DNA of 64,000 bases from positions 248,001 to 312,000 of the forward strand of contig QRFJ01001916.1 of assembly GCA_006176705.1 (NCBI GenBank), written 5' to 3'. The number at the start of each line of letters is the position of its first letter. The stretch's first letter is position 1. This DNA is from Cocos nucifera (lineage: Eukaryota > Streptophyta > Magnoliopsida > Arecales > Arecaceae). Both the position numbers and the translations under genes were made by a program. Shown in pieces: positions 46,240 to 58,854 of this stretch. The notes under the pieces were generated by a model. It was not told the DNA's origin. It worked only from the letters and a program-made list of their open reading frames with translations, and made no database searches.

Positions 46240-48507
46240 TGTTAGATATATGTGCCCTAGAAGCCAGAATTGGCTGACACTTGTAATACACTTCTAGGGG
46301 CAAAATTATAATTTTGACTATAAATTAATAAAATGGGTTATTTTCTATCACATATGTGTATTTAGTGTCTGTGATACATCCTTTGAGTTAATGGTAATGA
46401 TAATTCATATTTTCAAGAGTTGAAAATTTAAGACATGAATAATCATTATTAACTCATAAAATGCTTCCGACCATAGGATCATCACGAGGATGGTGATTGA
46501 TCCGGAAGGTTGGTGTACAATCGCTTCTCTTTAGTAGATGAGTCTTGAGTCTATGGTGTGGAGACACCGGAGCGAGAGTACAGGATACTCGTTAGAGAAT
46601 GAGGGCACTGAGCGTGACCACCTCGAGTAGTCATTAGGAAAGTCTACCTTCTCGTCAATGACTGACTCGATGCTGCAGTAGTGTGTCTGGTTCTTTGACC
46701 TGAGATGCATCGGCAGTTCACCTTGAGGGTGTTATAGTTTGACTACACCATTAACTCGGTCTCCTAGCCATATCGGAACCCTGAGGTGTATGTTGGCTAT
46801 AGCATGTTCATTGTAGGAACTGGATTGCATCAAGATGGAATCTATCTACCTCGGTGGATGAGGAGCAGCCCTATGATGATCATGAGAATCAAGTCCATAA
46901 GCCCATGGCCATGGTAAGAGTGAAATAATAGAAAGAGTTTCTATTTAGGATTTTCACATGGACTCGAATCGAATGATTACATCATATGACAGAGACTATT
47001 GGGTTTGACGAGTTCACCTTAACACTAATCCTGTCGGAACTCAAGATAGAAGAATCTAATCACATAGGTAGCTGCACCGAGAGGTTCACTTTCAATTCTG
47101 ATGGGTTGCTACCATATACTGCTAGGTGTCACTGATGGATTTTGGGAGCAATTAGAATGATTTTAATGATCGATCATTCTAATTGTATGAATCAAAAAAG
47201 TTCTGGTCCATCAAAAGATGTTTCAATGATGGAGATCATGATACATCCATTATCATATGGAATTGAATCTAACTAGATCACATAAATAAGGGTTTGGGTC
47301 TAGATGTCATCAATTGAGCTAATCTAGTTTGATTGATTTGGATTAGATCCAATCAGGTTCAACATAATCGTGCTAGAAAATGATTGAGCCTAACTTTCTC
47401 CTTCTGTAATCTTTTTGATTTATCGCAATTGAGTTGAATTTGATTTGACTTATTTTTGTATCTTGAATGAGTTTATGTTCATCTGACTGGAATAAGTTTA
47501 GGTTAGATTAATTATGAAAATTAAATTCATTCCTAGTGCAATTGGACTAGGGTCAATAGTTGACCCAACTGAGAGAATTGAGGGTCACATGATCAGAGAA
47601 TTTTAAAAAAAATTTTAAAATTTATTTTATTCTATTTTTTGGATTTGTAATAGGGAATGAGTTATACTTTGGGTGTGAAAAATTTTGTGATTTTTGGAGG
47701 TGCTTAGGTTGGGTTTTGATAGAGTTTGATTTGGATCAAACTATTGAAGGAAGAGTCCTAGACGCACATGGACTCTTCCTTATCCTTTCATGCCGCCACC
47801 TTCTAAATGGATTTTTGGCATCAAAATTAGATGAGATCTGAGGTTTTTCATGGAGATCAGGTCCAAAGTTCGCAATAGTCAAATTAATAAGGTTTTTGAT
47901 CAAAAAGAGACTCTTTATAGCACTATATCTTATATAAGAACTCTTCTCACAAAATTATCTCAATATAATTTATTTTTTCCATACCCAAAGGAGCCTTCTC
48001 TCTGATATCTACATCCTCTTTATCCTCTCTTTCCCTCTCTTCTACATGTCTAAAAAGTTATGCACAAATCTAAGTTGAAGGTCCAAGATTTTTGGTACAA
48101 GATTCAGCATCTATGCGACGGTGTTCGTGAGATGAACAGGCTGCCCTCAGAAGTCATTTTGAAGGCTTTTCAAATTAAATTCTGATCTAATTTTTAGAGA
48201 AAAGATTCATGAGGAGAAGACGTTCAGATCTTGTCTAAGTGGATACTGATAGACACTAGGCACGTGCGAGGCTCCTTCTAGAACCTCAAGAATCAATAGG
48301 ATCATCGCAGGATAATTAGATTACCAAATCATATACTTGAAATTAAATTTGATTTAATTTTATTTTTAATTTTTAATATTAGATCTCTATGATCAGATCT
48401 GAGAAGTCTTAGATTTGATTAGGATTTTTGAAATTTTTTTTGAAATATTTCTTTAGATCTAATCAGATTTGAATGATTCAATGTCGAAAAAATAGGTTTT
48501 TCCCTCA
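46240..48507 (+). repeat. Copia-B 3' LTR
   Basis: 2268 bp, tgttagatatatgtg...ccctca. It holds the full-length LTR form, including a TATA-like tatataa near 47930 that lies within the section missing from the 5' LTR. Confidence 0.95.
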
Positions 48508-48512
48508 CATCG

Positions 48513-48709
48513 ACCGTCAGATTGGGATGGAAGGGCTACAGTGCAACAGCCCCAACTGCCGTCAGCCATAGTTGCATCAACTATGGCCCTCAATCTGATA
48601 AGCAACCTGTTTTGGCTAAGACTCATGGGAAGAAAGAAAGAGGAAGAAGAAAGAAAAAAAGAAAAAGAAAAAAATAGAAAAGAAAAGAAAGAAAAAGAAA
48701 AGAAAAGAA

Positions 48710-48746
<37 letters not shown>

Positions 48747-48898
48747 CTCTTCCCTCTCTCCCTGCTCTGAGATTGAATCCCACTCTCTCTCTAGAAGCCT
48801 AACTTTCTCTCTCTAAAAATTTATTTCTCTACTTTTTCTTACTAGAATTTCCTCTCTTTAGAGATTTTATGCGTCTCGTGGAGGGTCCAAGCACTTAG
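48513..48898 (+). repeat. Putative LTR, second part, with (GA)n tract
   Basis: Continues the sequence broken by Copia-B (duplicate catcg at 48508-48512). Contains an almost pure purine run at 48630-48742 ending in (GA)n, then a CT-rich stretch. It ends at the Copia-C insertion, target cttag at 48894-48898. The 91-codon open frame here is composition-driven. Confidence 0.6.
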
Positions 48899-51728
48899 TG
48901 ATGGTAGACATACCGGGTTTCATGCTTGTATTTCAAAATTTTTTCAAAATAAATTACAGCGGAAGATGTAGATTAAACTATTTAATCTATTTAAGCATGT
49001 AATGTGATTACTAAATCCTACATGTAGGACCTATAACATGTCATAATGCATACATAAATCTAAAAATTAAAGTGCTTTGGTATTGATCGGATTAATATCC
49101 TAGATCTAGAATAGTTCTAGATCAAAACCCTAGATCGCATCTAAGATAGAGAAGAGATCAAATTTTTTACCTTCATGTAGGTCGAGAACACTGTGACTGA
49201 GTCTCGTTGTTGTCCTTGGAGCCGCACATGCTTCCGACCTCTACAGGTAATCCACACGAGATCGTAACTCTGGTCGAAGGTTCGTCGAACGAAGATTCGC
49301 TCGAAGTGCTAGCTTCTCGTAGATCTCTTCTGATGGTCGATCTAAAAGAAATTCTTTGGATCTCTTGGACACTCCAAGAGATGAAGAATAAGGAGGAAGA
49401 AGAGATTCTTCTCTTTTATTTTTCTCAAAAATAAGATCAGAAGAAAAAATTATTAAAAATAGAGAAGAACCTTTCTTCTCTACACTTCTTCTTTCACCAG
49501 GACAAACCCTAGCTTTGTCCTAAAGAAGAACTTGCACCCCAATATGAGGAGACCCTCTCCTCACCACTTTCTCATGCCTCTTCTCTCTGATTTTTTCGTG
49601 GAACAATTCACTCAAAAATTGGAGAAGAAAAGGTTTTATGAAGAACCCAAAGAGAAGACATTCTTCTTTTTTTCTCTCAACAGGACATGATCATATCATG
49701 TCCAAAAGAAACCCAAGCCTCCTAGAAACATGGCACCCTCTTCCCATGCGTCAACCTCTCCTTTTTCTCTCAGATTTTTGTGAATTCCCTTGGGTCATTT
49801 CACGCAAAAAACCCCTAAAAAGGTGGTGTCCAAGAGAGTCCAAGATTGGGTCAAATACCCATCTTGGAAAAGTCAAAAGAAGAAGTTTTAAGGGGCGTCC
49901 AACTCTTGGACGCCTCCCCCTAAAACATGGCATGGAGAAGCATTTCACTTTTAGAATTATTCCATGGAATGCCATGAGGTTTGTTACGCCAACTCCTAAA
50001 AAAGTGATGCTCCTCCTTCTCATGTATAGACTAGGTCAAAGTCCTAGTTTAGGAAGTCTCTTGGTGGCGTCCAACACTTGGAGCCCATAAGACATTTAAG
50101 GCATCAAAAAAACCCATGTAAGGAAGGAGAAAAGGCACGCCAACAAAAGGTCCTTCTTAACACCAAAAATCAGATCTAATCTGATTTTATTTAGCATTCA
50201 TAAAACTCTATCATATAGAGTCCATGGATGAAAAACAACTTTCTTAGTTTGACTCGTTCAAACTAATTTGCATAACAATGCAATAGGGGGCGTGGAAACC
50301 TCTTATTGGCATGAGAAAACTCATGCCAATAATAAAGAAAAGTGGCATGGGGAGAAACTTACTTGGTGCATGGAAACAAGGAGAGTCCCAGTTGGTCAAA
50401 GCCATTTTCAAACCCAACTGAACTTGGATTAATGCAACCTAATTAAAAGGTGATCCTAGTCTAACTACAAACCCAACTAAATTAGTTTAAACTAGATTTA
50501 GATCTGATTTAATTTCTAATCAAATTAAAAATTAGGTGTACTCAAATCCTAATTGAATAGGAACTTATTTTTTCTTGCAACTTGTTTATCCAATAAACTA
50601 GTTGAACTTGACCCAATCAAATCTAAACCAATTCTAATTGAATCTAATTTAGTTAGACTTGATCTCAGCCTATTTTGTTCAATTAAATTGAGTCAATTAG
50701 TAATCCAATTGCTAACCGATCCTTCTATAATACTTGCATTAGATCAAACATCAATCGTATTGACTGTTTGACCTAAGAATGATTCTGAATCATCAATCAA
50801 CCATCTAATCAGATTACAACCTCTTATGTGTGTGATCCTATAAATTCGAACCTAAGCTGGTAGCATAAGAACTAATTTCTGTACCAATCAAAATAACTAT
50901 CTAGCAATAGTACCCAACATCCAGATAGGATCGAATGTATGCAAAGCAATATTCTTGAAATCCTGGCCTACAGTTACTGTATAATTCATCCCTTTATCAA
51001 TAATGCTCAAGATGACTTTAAGTAAGCTGTCAACACTCATACAAGTCATCTCTATTGTGTTTCAAAATTTTACAAATCTCATGACTCCTCATGAGGATTA
51101 TCTAGACCTAGGTTTTGCTAAATTAAAATATAATAAGAATTTTCTTTCTGAAGTTAATCAGGAGTGGTCAATTCCCATCTTGACTAACACACCAACTTCA
51201 TAAGTACTTGACTGTATCCAGTAATCTTTCGAATCTATATTAAAAATACAGACAGTCCGATACCTAAATTATAGTGAGTTGCTTGCAAGTCACCATAGTA
51301 ATCTCAAGTCAAAAGGACACTTATATCCATTGACCTTAGCTAGCTACTCTTGATAGTAGAGTGCTATATTGGTTATGTTTAGTGTAGATGTACTCTTACA
51401 TCCCACTTGGATGCCATATCAGTGTCTCCACACCACTTGGTTATGAGGACAACCAATGCATATGGCATACAGCGATCCACACTCGATAAGTTATCATCCT
51501 TGTTAATAACTTATCATTTGATCGTGAACAGTTTAAGAACCATTCGATGAATTCTTCTTTATCGATTGATTATGATTCTAAAAACTTCATCGTAATTTAG
51601 AAGTTCATTTAAGAAAGATAGAACTTTTATGATGAACCAACCAAATAACTATTATTATTAGATAATTTATATACTAATTCTAATCATCTACCACTTGGAT
51701 GATTGGCTTTAGGATATATTTTTCAACA
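48899..51728 (-). repeat. Copia-C 3' LTR
   Basis: Starts tgatggtagacat, ends caaca; 2830 bp, long for a Copia LTR. Holds a conserved hairpin at 49885-49926. Confidence 0.94.
49885..49926. other. Conserved LTR hairpin, left copy
   Basis: gttttaagggg-cgtccaa / ctc / ttggacg-cctccccctaaaac: a stem of about 18 bp with a three-base loop. The inner 9 bp (ggcgtccaa/ttggacgcc) pair perfectly. Matches 57601-57642. Confidence 0.85.
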
Positions 51729-51738
51729 ACTCTTATTT
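51729..51738 (-). promoter_or_regulatory. Copia-C polypurine tract
   Basis: Minus strand aaataagagt beside the 3' LTR, a decayed aagtgggagt. Confidence 0.8.
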
Positions 51739-52950
51739 GGACTAAAACCAGTCAGAATGATATCAAATATTCTATCTTCCACTTGAGTTCGTAGAACTTC
51801 TTAGTTTCGAGGCCTTAGCAAATGGATCGGTCAAATTCTCCTTTTCCATCGGTCTTCTAAAGGTTGACATCATCCAAATCTAATATCTAAGGTGAAAGCG
51901 ATGCAGAATATGCTGGTCCTTCGATTATTTAGTTTGAACTATGGCTCCAGTGCTACGATAAGACTGGACCATCGATGGAGGGTGCCACTCCCAGTCTGCT
52001 AATAAACCTTAGTAACTGCATAGTCTACATGGCTGCATTATATGCCATGATGTACTCAACATCACTAACTAAATAGGCTATAGTATCCTACTTGGAAATC
52101 TTTCCAGCAGATTGCTCCTGCAATTAAGGTATGACCTCGACACTCTCTTGCTATCATTTTGGTCTGACTAAAAATTGGAATCAAAATATCCATAAGTTTT
52201 AAGTTAGTATCTCCATATTTAAGTCATGGATCTTAGTATTTCTTAAATACTTAAGAATTGTCTATACAATCTTTCAGCAATTTTTATCTGGATCAGATTG
52301 GTATCTGCTCACTACCTCTAGTGAGTGTTCCATGTCTGGTCTCATACATGAATATATTAAATGATAGCTAAATCTTAATTTCTTGCAATGCTGGAATGCC
52401 ATTCTTAATTAAGAGAATGTTATCCACAGACAATATAAGAAATAATACTATAGAACTTTTGCCCACTTATAAATGCAGGATTCCTCTTTGTTTATAACAA
52501 AGACATACATTCAAAATATATGTTCCAACTCTAGGATAATAGCAAAATGGGTTTTATAGGTCTCTACCTTTTTGTCTATGCTACTCTGATCCTTTTGAAA
52601 ATTCATTCACATCCAATAGATTTTATTCCTTTAGATGAATCAACCAGTGTCCACACACTATTGATTTTCATGAATTTTAATTTAGATTATATGGCCCCAA
52701 GCCACTTCTCAGAGTCAAACCACTACATTGCATCTCTATAGATGATCGGATCCTTGTTGTTCTCATCGAGCTCAATAAGTCTCCATCTCAGACAAAGATA
52801 CTGAAGTATATATCTGGCTAACATGATACTCTACCGAATTTTCTTAAAAGTATTATTTTAATAGGCTTTAGGTTTGATCTGATCAAATTCGATTCTATAG
52901 GTTTACTAGATTATATCAGTTCATTTTCTATCGGTTAAACTTTTTCAAGT
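51739..52950 (-). pseudogene. Copia-C RT and RNase H remnant
   Basis: Colinear with Copia-A 15602-17050, more decayed. The YVDD site, expected near 52420-52432, is destroyed by base changes and an indel. Recognisable pieces include the RNase H CTR-repeat region near 52330-52240. No long frames. Confidence 0.75.
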
Positions 52951-53720
52951 TCAACTTGACAGGAAAGAAGTTTCTTCTCTAAGGAACTCCTTTCCAAAAG
53001 AGAGAAAAGGAACTTCTTTCTAAAAGGAATGCCCTACTACTGATGAACATCTTATGTTCTTTAGCATAGTAGAATTAATAACTCTTAAATACCTATTGGA
53101 CCAGGATCTTTATCTATGTGCAAACCTTTGACATGGATCGATCAACCCCAAAATCAAAGGTGAGAGAGTCTAGGTCTAAGCCCGATCCATATTCCATATG
53201 GAGTTTTTGCAATAGATTTACTCGGTATAAATTTTCAGAGTGAAACAAGTAGTCATAAGAGTACAACCCTGAAATAGGCAGACTAGTGAATTCCATCGTG
53301 GATCGAACCATGTCTAACAAAGTTTAATTTTTTCTTTCTGATACACTATATTCTGAAAGAAGTCCACTGAGAGAGAATTCTATTCTCTCCTAAATATGTC
53401 ACAAACTTACTGGATATGTATTCGCCTCTTCGATCTGATCGAAGAGTTCTAATATCATTTCTAATTTATTTTTCTATTTCATTACAAAATTATTTAAATA
53501 TTTTAAATATTTTAGGATAGACACACCCATACCTAGATAGGCCATCTATAATAAAATATTCATATCTTTCTCTGGCACTTGAGTTTATAGGTCCACATAC
53601 ATCACTATGTATGAAATCTAGAACTTTACTAGCTCTTTCATCTTTTTCAGTAAAAGATGACTTTATCATCTTTCCAAGAAGACTAGACTCACAGGTTATC
53701 AATCATTCACAATCATTAAT
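52951..53720 (-). pseudogene. Copia-C integrase remnant
   Basis: 53702-53490 encodes CESSLLGKMIKSSFTEKDER then IHSDVCGPINSSARERYEYF with the first catalytic Asp. 53320 downwards has LDMVRSTMEFTSLP and a PYEIW-like block (LHMEYGSG). Frames are broken between them. Confidence 0.85.
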
Positions 53721-54507
53721 ATCGAGATTTTTCTCTCAAGCTAATGTGTTTATCTTGTTCTTGTCAACATGACTAAGCATGTAATGCCAAAGGTAGACAT
53801 CCATGACATAATCTAACTTGGGTGTTAATTAAATATATACATTACACTTAATAGGCTGTGTAAATATTAAATATTATTTTTTTATTATCCATATATTATT
53901 ATAAAATTATTCGTAATAATATCATAATAATCTTCTTTATAAATAAATAATGATCATCTTTGGCCAAAAGACCAACAAAGATCACATTCATTATAAATAA
54001 TGGACAATAATGACAATCACTCTAAATGATAAATTTTGAAAATATACTCGACAATTCCTAAAGCTAGGATTGGAACAGGATTTTCAACCCCAATGTTTAG
54101 GAATATATCATCATTTTCAAATTTTCTACTTACCTAAAATTCTTGCAATAAATTGCATAGGACTATCGGTATCCCATACCTAAGTAGTAAAATTACATAT
54201 AGAAAAATTTCAAAATGTTATCATATAACATCCTTGACAAGCAACTCTTGCTTCTTTCTCTTGTTTAGCCTGTTGGGATCAAGAAAAGTAAGATAATTCT
54301 TCTTCCTATAACTCTACTTCTAATAATAGAAGCACTATGCCTGATTTGAATTAATATTGGACTAATTATTTTGACTGGACTTAAAAATCCCAATACGAAT
54401 CCATTCGTACTACTGAACCAAATTCAACTTTCGATACTAATTATCGAAGTTGGATCCCATAAGTTATTACTGTCTAACAGTGATTGGAGCAATTAGGATT
54501 TAGCCAT
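53721..54507 (-). pseudogene. Copia-C gag start and protease; most of gag missing
   Basis: Start codon at 54507 (MAKS). A LLDSNNL block and a frameshifted piece of the Gag N-terminus follow to about 54400. The sequence then matches the pre-protease linker and protease of Copia-A (gttatcatataac, 54217 against 18691). Only about 290 bases separate start and linker and no CCHC knuckle is present, so most of Gag is gone, as in Copia-A but with a different left breakpoint. Confidence 0.65.
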
Positions 54508-56597
54508 AATCTAAGAAAAGAGAACAATGACCTAATGTATATGAATTATTTTAAGCCTAAAGACTTAGACTTTAGTCTAAAGGTTCTTTCACCATTTTAT
54601 TCAAATTGATAGCCTCTACCTTCAGTTCAGAAAATTACTTTAATTCCCTAGCAAGTACTAGAATCCGCATAGACTGCACACAAGCCCAACTATGGTTGAT
54701 CAATCCATATACATCTAAGGGTAGGTTTTTTAACCAATTATTTTTTTAAATAATTTTTAGTAATTTAATTTTATCCTAGAAACCTAATCAGTAGGCTTTG
54801 GCTCCACTATGAGGATCCGGTTAGGTCCAACCATTAACATGATCATACTTGGTGCATCTAACCAACGTATAATTAAGTCCAACTTTGGTTGATCAACCTA
54901 ACTACCATTAGAGAGACACTTCCAAGTTATCATATTATGAATGATAATTCTATTAGTCAATAAGCACCAAACCTTTGGGCCTCTAATGATTATTGAGTTA
55001 ATGGACCCATTATCATCCAACTTAATGGAAGGCTATGACTCAGTTATTCTTATAACTTTATCATTTTAAGGATCTAATAATTTTAAAAAATTTAAAATTT
55101 TATTTATGATTTAAGGATAAAAAGAACATAGACCAATTTGCTCCTACTGACTTCACCAAGTCAAGTCCTCCCACTGACTTCTCAAGTCATTGACAAGGAT
55201 TAGGATCAATATCGGTCTATGGACACCTAGATCAGTCTTACTAAATAAAATCAGTCTCATTGATTTTCTATATAACATGGGTTAACCGAATCAATGAGCA
55301 ACCTAATCAAAAGCTGATTAACCACATTAGCCAGGTAAGTGAGATTGGTGGGAGGGTCTGCCAAGGCTTGTCTTAGATACCATCAAAAATGATCAGGTAA
55401 GCAGGCTACTAATTAAAAACCATCGATCTAGAAATGTCGGACTTACCTTAGACACTAATCGATTTATCAAGTTTTGATTTAGTCTGCCTAAGGACTTCGG
55501 GCTCAGCCACTGAGCTACGATCAGTGTCTATTTATTAAATATATGGAACTTTGATCAACTATAACTATTGAATTGATCTAAAGAAATGACCTAATCTTAA
55601 TTAACTATTAATTAGATTGGATCAATTTCTTAACTTAGTTCATATTTAATCTAACCCTAGGTCTAAACCAGTTAATGACCTGATTAAAGCTAACCCATTA
55701 TCCTTTAACCCATATTTTATGAAATTATCTTAGGATCTTTAAATCACAAACCTAGATCCTAAACAATTCACTTAACTCTTAATTAAGTTCAAGGCTTATG
55801 TATTTGGATTTATGGAACCTCAAAATTAATTTTTGATTTAATTATTTAAAATATTTTTAAATTTATAAATATTTTATATTGAATCAAATTCAATTCATGA
55901 TTTTAGATCTGATTTATTTCAATATTTCGATCATGTCCTAAGATTACGAATCTAAGATTTTGTAAAAAATAAGTTCATGATTTAAATTCTACAAAACTTA
56001 TATGTCATATATACTAGATTCAAAAATAAAGCTACATATCAACATATGCAACATGAAGATCTAGATCAAAACATGAAACATATCATATAGATCTTATCTA
56101 AATGATCAAAATCAGATCATAAATTATTTAATTTTAGATTTAAAATTAAAAAATCAATAATAAATTATTTTAAATTTTATCTAATATATTTATGATTTAG
56201 GTTATTCAGATCAGCATATACTAGGATAATCTCTTCACTGTAAGGATTAAACCTTACAGTAGGACAATCTTATAATCAGTATGTCAGATCCAACACTATT
56301 TAGATCTAATCTAAATATTCAATAATAAATTAAATATCTATTTAATTTTAAATTTAAAATTAAAAAAATATTTAGATCATATCTAACTTATTGATGATTC
56401 AAAAATTAGATCAGCACATACTAGAATAACCTCTCCACTGTAAGGGATTAACCTTACAGCAAGACAACCTTATAATTAGTATGTACGACCCAACATTACT
56501 TAGATCTAATCTAAATAATTAATAATAGATCAAATATCTATTTAATTTTAGATTTAAAATAATGCAGAACATGATCATGTCATAAAAGAACCTAGAT
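54508..56597. other. Copia-C 5' leader, noncoding
   Basis: Colinear with the Copia-A leader. At 56200-56480 a block of about 200 bp with tcagcatatactaggataa...ctctccactgtaagg...aaccttacag is present twice in tandem (about 56213 and 56410). No gene seen. Confidence 0.75.
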
Positions 56598-56609
56598 GCT
56601 CTAATACCA
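56598..56609 (-). promoter_or_regulatory. Copia-C primer binding site
   Basis: Minus strand tggtattagagc, one base from the LTR; same C-to-T change as Copia-A. Confidence 0.92.
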
Positions 56610-56610
56610 C

Positions 56611-58854
56611 TGATGGTAGACATGCAAGATTTCATACTTATATTTTAAAATTTTTTGAAATAAATTATAGCAAAAGATGTAGATTAAACTATTTAATCTA
56701 CTTAAGTATGTAATCTGATTACTAAACTCTACATTTAGAATCTATAATATGTCATAATGCATACATAAATCTAAAAATTAAAGTACTTTAATATTGATCA
56801 GATCAATATCCTAGATCTAAAACAGTCCTAGATCAAAATCCTAGATCGCATCTAGGATAGAGAAGAGATCAAATTTCTTACCTTCACATGGATCGAGAAT
56901 ACCACGATCGAGTCCCATTGTTGCCCTTGGAGCCGCATAACGCATCCGACTTCTACAGGTAATCCATATGAGATCGTAACTCTGGTCGAAGGTTCGTCGA
57001 ATGAAGATCCGCTAGAAGTGCTAGCTTCTCGTGGATCTCTTCTGATGGTCGATCTAAAAGAAATTCTTCGGATCTCTTGGATACTCTAAGAGATAAAGAA
57101 TAAGGAGGAGGAAGAAGAGATTTTTCTCTCTTATTTTTTTCAAAAATAAGATCAAAAGAAAAAACCATTAAAAATAGAGAAGAACCTTTCTTCTCTATAA
57201 TTCTTCTTTCATCAGGACAAACCCTAGCTTTGTCATAAAGAAGAACTTGCACCCCAATATGAGGAGACCCTCTCCTCACCACTTTCTCATGCCTCTTCTC
57301 TTTGATTTTCCTGAGGAACAATTCACTCAAAAATGGAGAAGAAAAGGTTTTATGAAGAACCCAAAGAGGAGACATTCTTCTTTTTTTTCTCTCAACAGGA
57401 CATGATCATATCATGTCCAAAAGAAACCCAAGCCTGCTAGAAACATGGCACCCTCTTCCCACGCCTCAACCTCTCCTTTTTCTCTCAGATTTTATGTGAA
57501 TTCCCTTGGGTCATTTCATGCGAAAAACCCCTAAAAAGGTGGTGTCCAAGAGAGTCCAAGATTGGGTCAAATACCCATCTTGGAAAAGTCAAAAGAAGAA
57601 GTTTTAGGGGGCGTCCAACTCTTGGACGCCTCCCCCTAAAACATGGCATGGAGAAGCATTTCACTTTTAGAATTATTCCATGGAATGCCATGAGGTTTGT
57701 TACGCCAACTCCTAAAAAAGTGGCGCTCCTTCTCATGTATAGACTAGGTCAAAGTCCTAGTCTAGGAAGTCTCTTGGCGGCGTCCAACACTTGGAGCCCA
57801 TAAGACATTTAAGGCATCAACAAAACCCATGTAAGGAAGGAGAAAAGGCACGCCAACAAAAGGTCCTTCTTAACACCTAAAATCAGATCTAATCTGATTT
57901 TATTTGGCATTCATAAAACTCTATCATATAGAGTCCATGGATGAAAAACAACTTTCTTAGTTTGACTCGTTCAAACTAATTCGCATAACAATGCAATAGG
58001 GGGCATGGAAACCTCTTATTGGTATGAGAAAACTTATGCCAATAATAAAGAAAAGTGGCATGGGGAGAAACTTACTTGGTGCATGGAAAGAAGGAGAGTC
58101 TCAGTCCAAGTGGGACTCCTCAAATTTGACTAGGTCAAAGCCATTTTCAAACCCAACTGAACTTGGATTAATGCAACCTAATTAAAAGGTGATCCTAGTC
58201 CAACAACAAACCCAACTAAATCAGTTTAAACTATATTTAGATCTGATTTAATTACTAATCAAATTAGAAATTATGTGTACTCAAATCCTAATTGAATGGG
58301 AACTTATTTTTTCTTGCAATTTGTTTATCCAATAAACCAAATGAACTTGATCCAATCAAATCTAAATTAATTCTAATTGAATCTAATTCAATTAGCAATC
58401 CAATTACTAATCGGTCCTCCTACAATACTTGCATTAGGATCAAACATCAATCATATTGATTGTTTAACCTAAGAATAATTTTGAATAAGAATAATTCTGA
58501 ATCATCGATCAACTAATTGATCAGGTTACAATTTTTTATGTGTGTGACCCCATAGGTTCGAATCTAAATCAGTAGCACAGGAATCAATTCCTATACCAAT
58601 CAAAATGATCATCTAACAATAATATTCAACATTCGGATAGGTCGAATGTATGCAAAGCAATATTCTTAGAATCCTGACCTATAGTTACAGTATAATTCAT
58701 CCTTTTAACCAATAATGCTTAAGTCAACTTTAAGTAAGCTGTCAACACTCATACAAGTCATCTCTATTGTATTTCAAATTTTTTTAAATCCCATGACTCC
58801 TCACGAGGATTACCTAGGCCTAAATTTTGCTAAATTAAAACACAGTAAAATATT
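56611..58854 (-). repeat. Copia-C 5' LTR, truncated
   Basis: Aligned with 48899-51140. Relative to the left LTR it has about 27 extra bases near 58100 and lacks about 57 near 58385. Broken by Copia-D. Confidence 0.92.
57601..57642. other. Conserved LTR hairpin, right copy
   Basis: gttttagggggcgtccaa / ctc / ttggacgcctccccctaaaac, pairing along nearly the full length. Confidence 0.88.

Larger units (their letters stand above)
38796..48507 (+). mobile_element. Copia-B: Ty1/Copia retrotransposon with TSD catcg
   Basis: Flanked by catcg at 38791-38795 and 48508-48512. Structure: 5' LTR 1531 bp, PBS, 1.9-kb leader, gag, protease, integrase, RT, RNase H, PPT, 3' LTR 2268 bp. Joining the flanks restores cgacggtcatcatcg|accgtcag sequence of the host LTR. 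Coding regions are fairly well kept but carry at least nine breaks. Confidence 0.95.
48899..58854 (-). mobile_element. Copia-C: Ty1/Copia retrotransposon, right LTR truncated
   Basis: Left LTR 48899-51728, PPT, pol on the minus strand, leader, PBS, right LTR from 56611. The right LTR breaks off at 58854 where Copia-D starts, so the missing 590 bp or so and the second target copy lie beyond the window. Same superfamily as Copia-A (shared leader and LTR ends) but with LTRs 2.83 kb long. Confidence 0.93.

Noticed and set aside
49751..50023. 90-codon open frame on the minus strand of the Copia-C LTR, with an 83-codon twin at 57485-57736
   Set aside because: It is near-identical only because this LTR section is near-identical; it overlaps the hairpin and has no recognisable domain.
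56953..57375. 140-codon open frame on the minus strand
   Set aside because: Lies within the Copia-C LTR; the other LTR does not preserve the frame over the same length.
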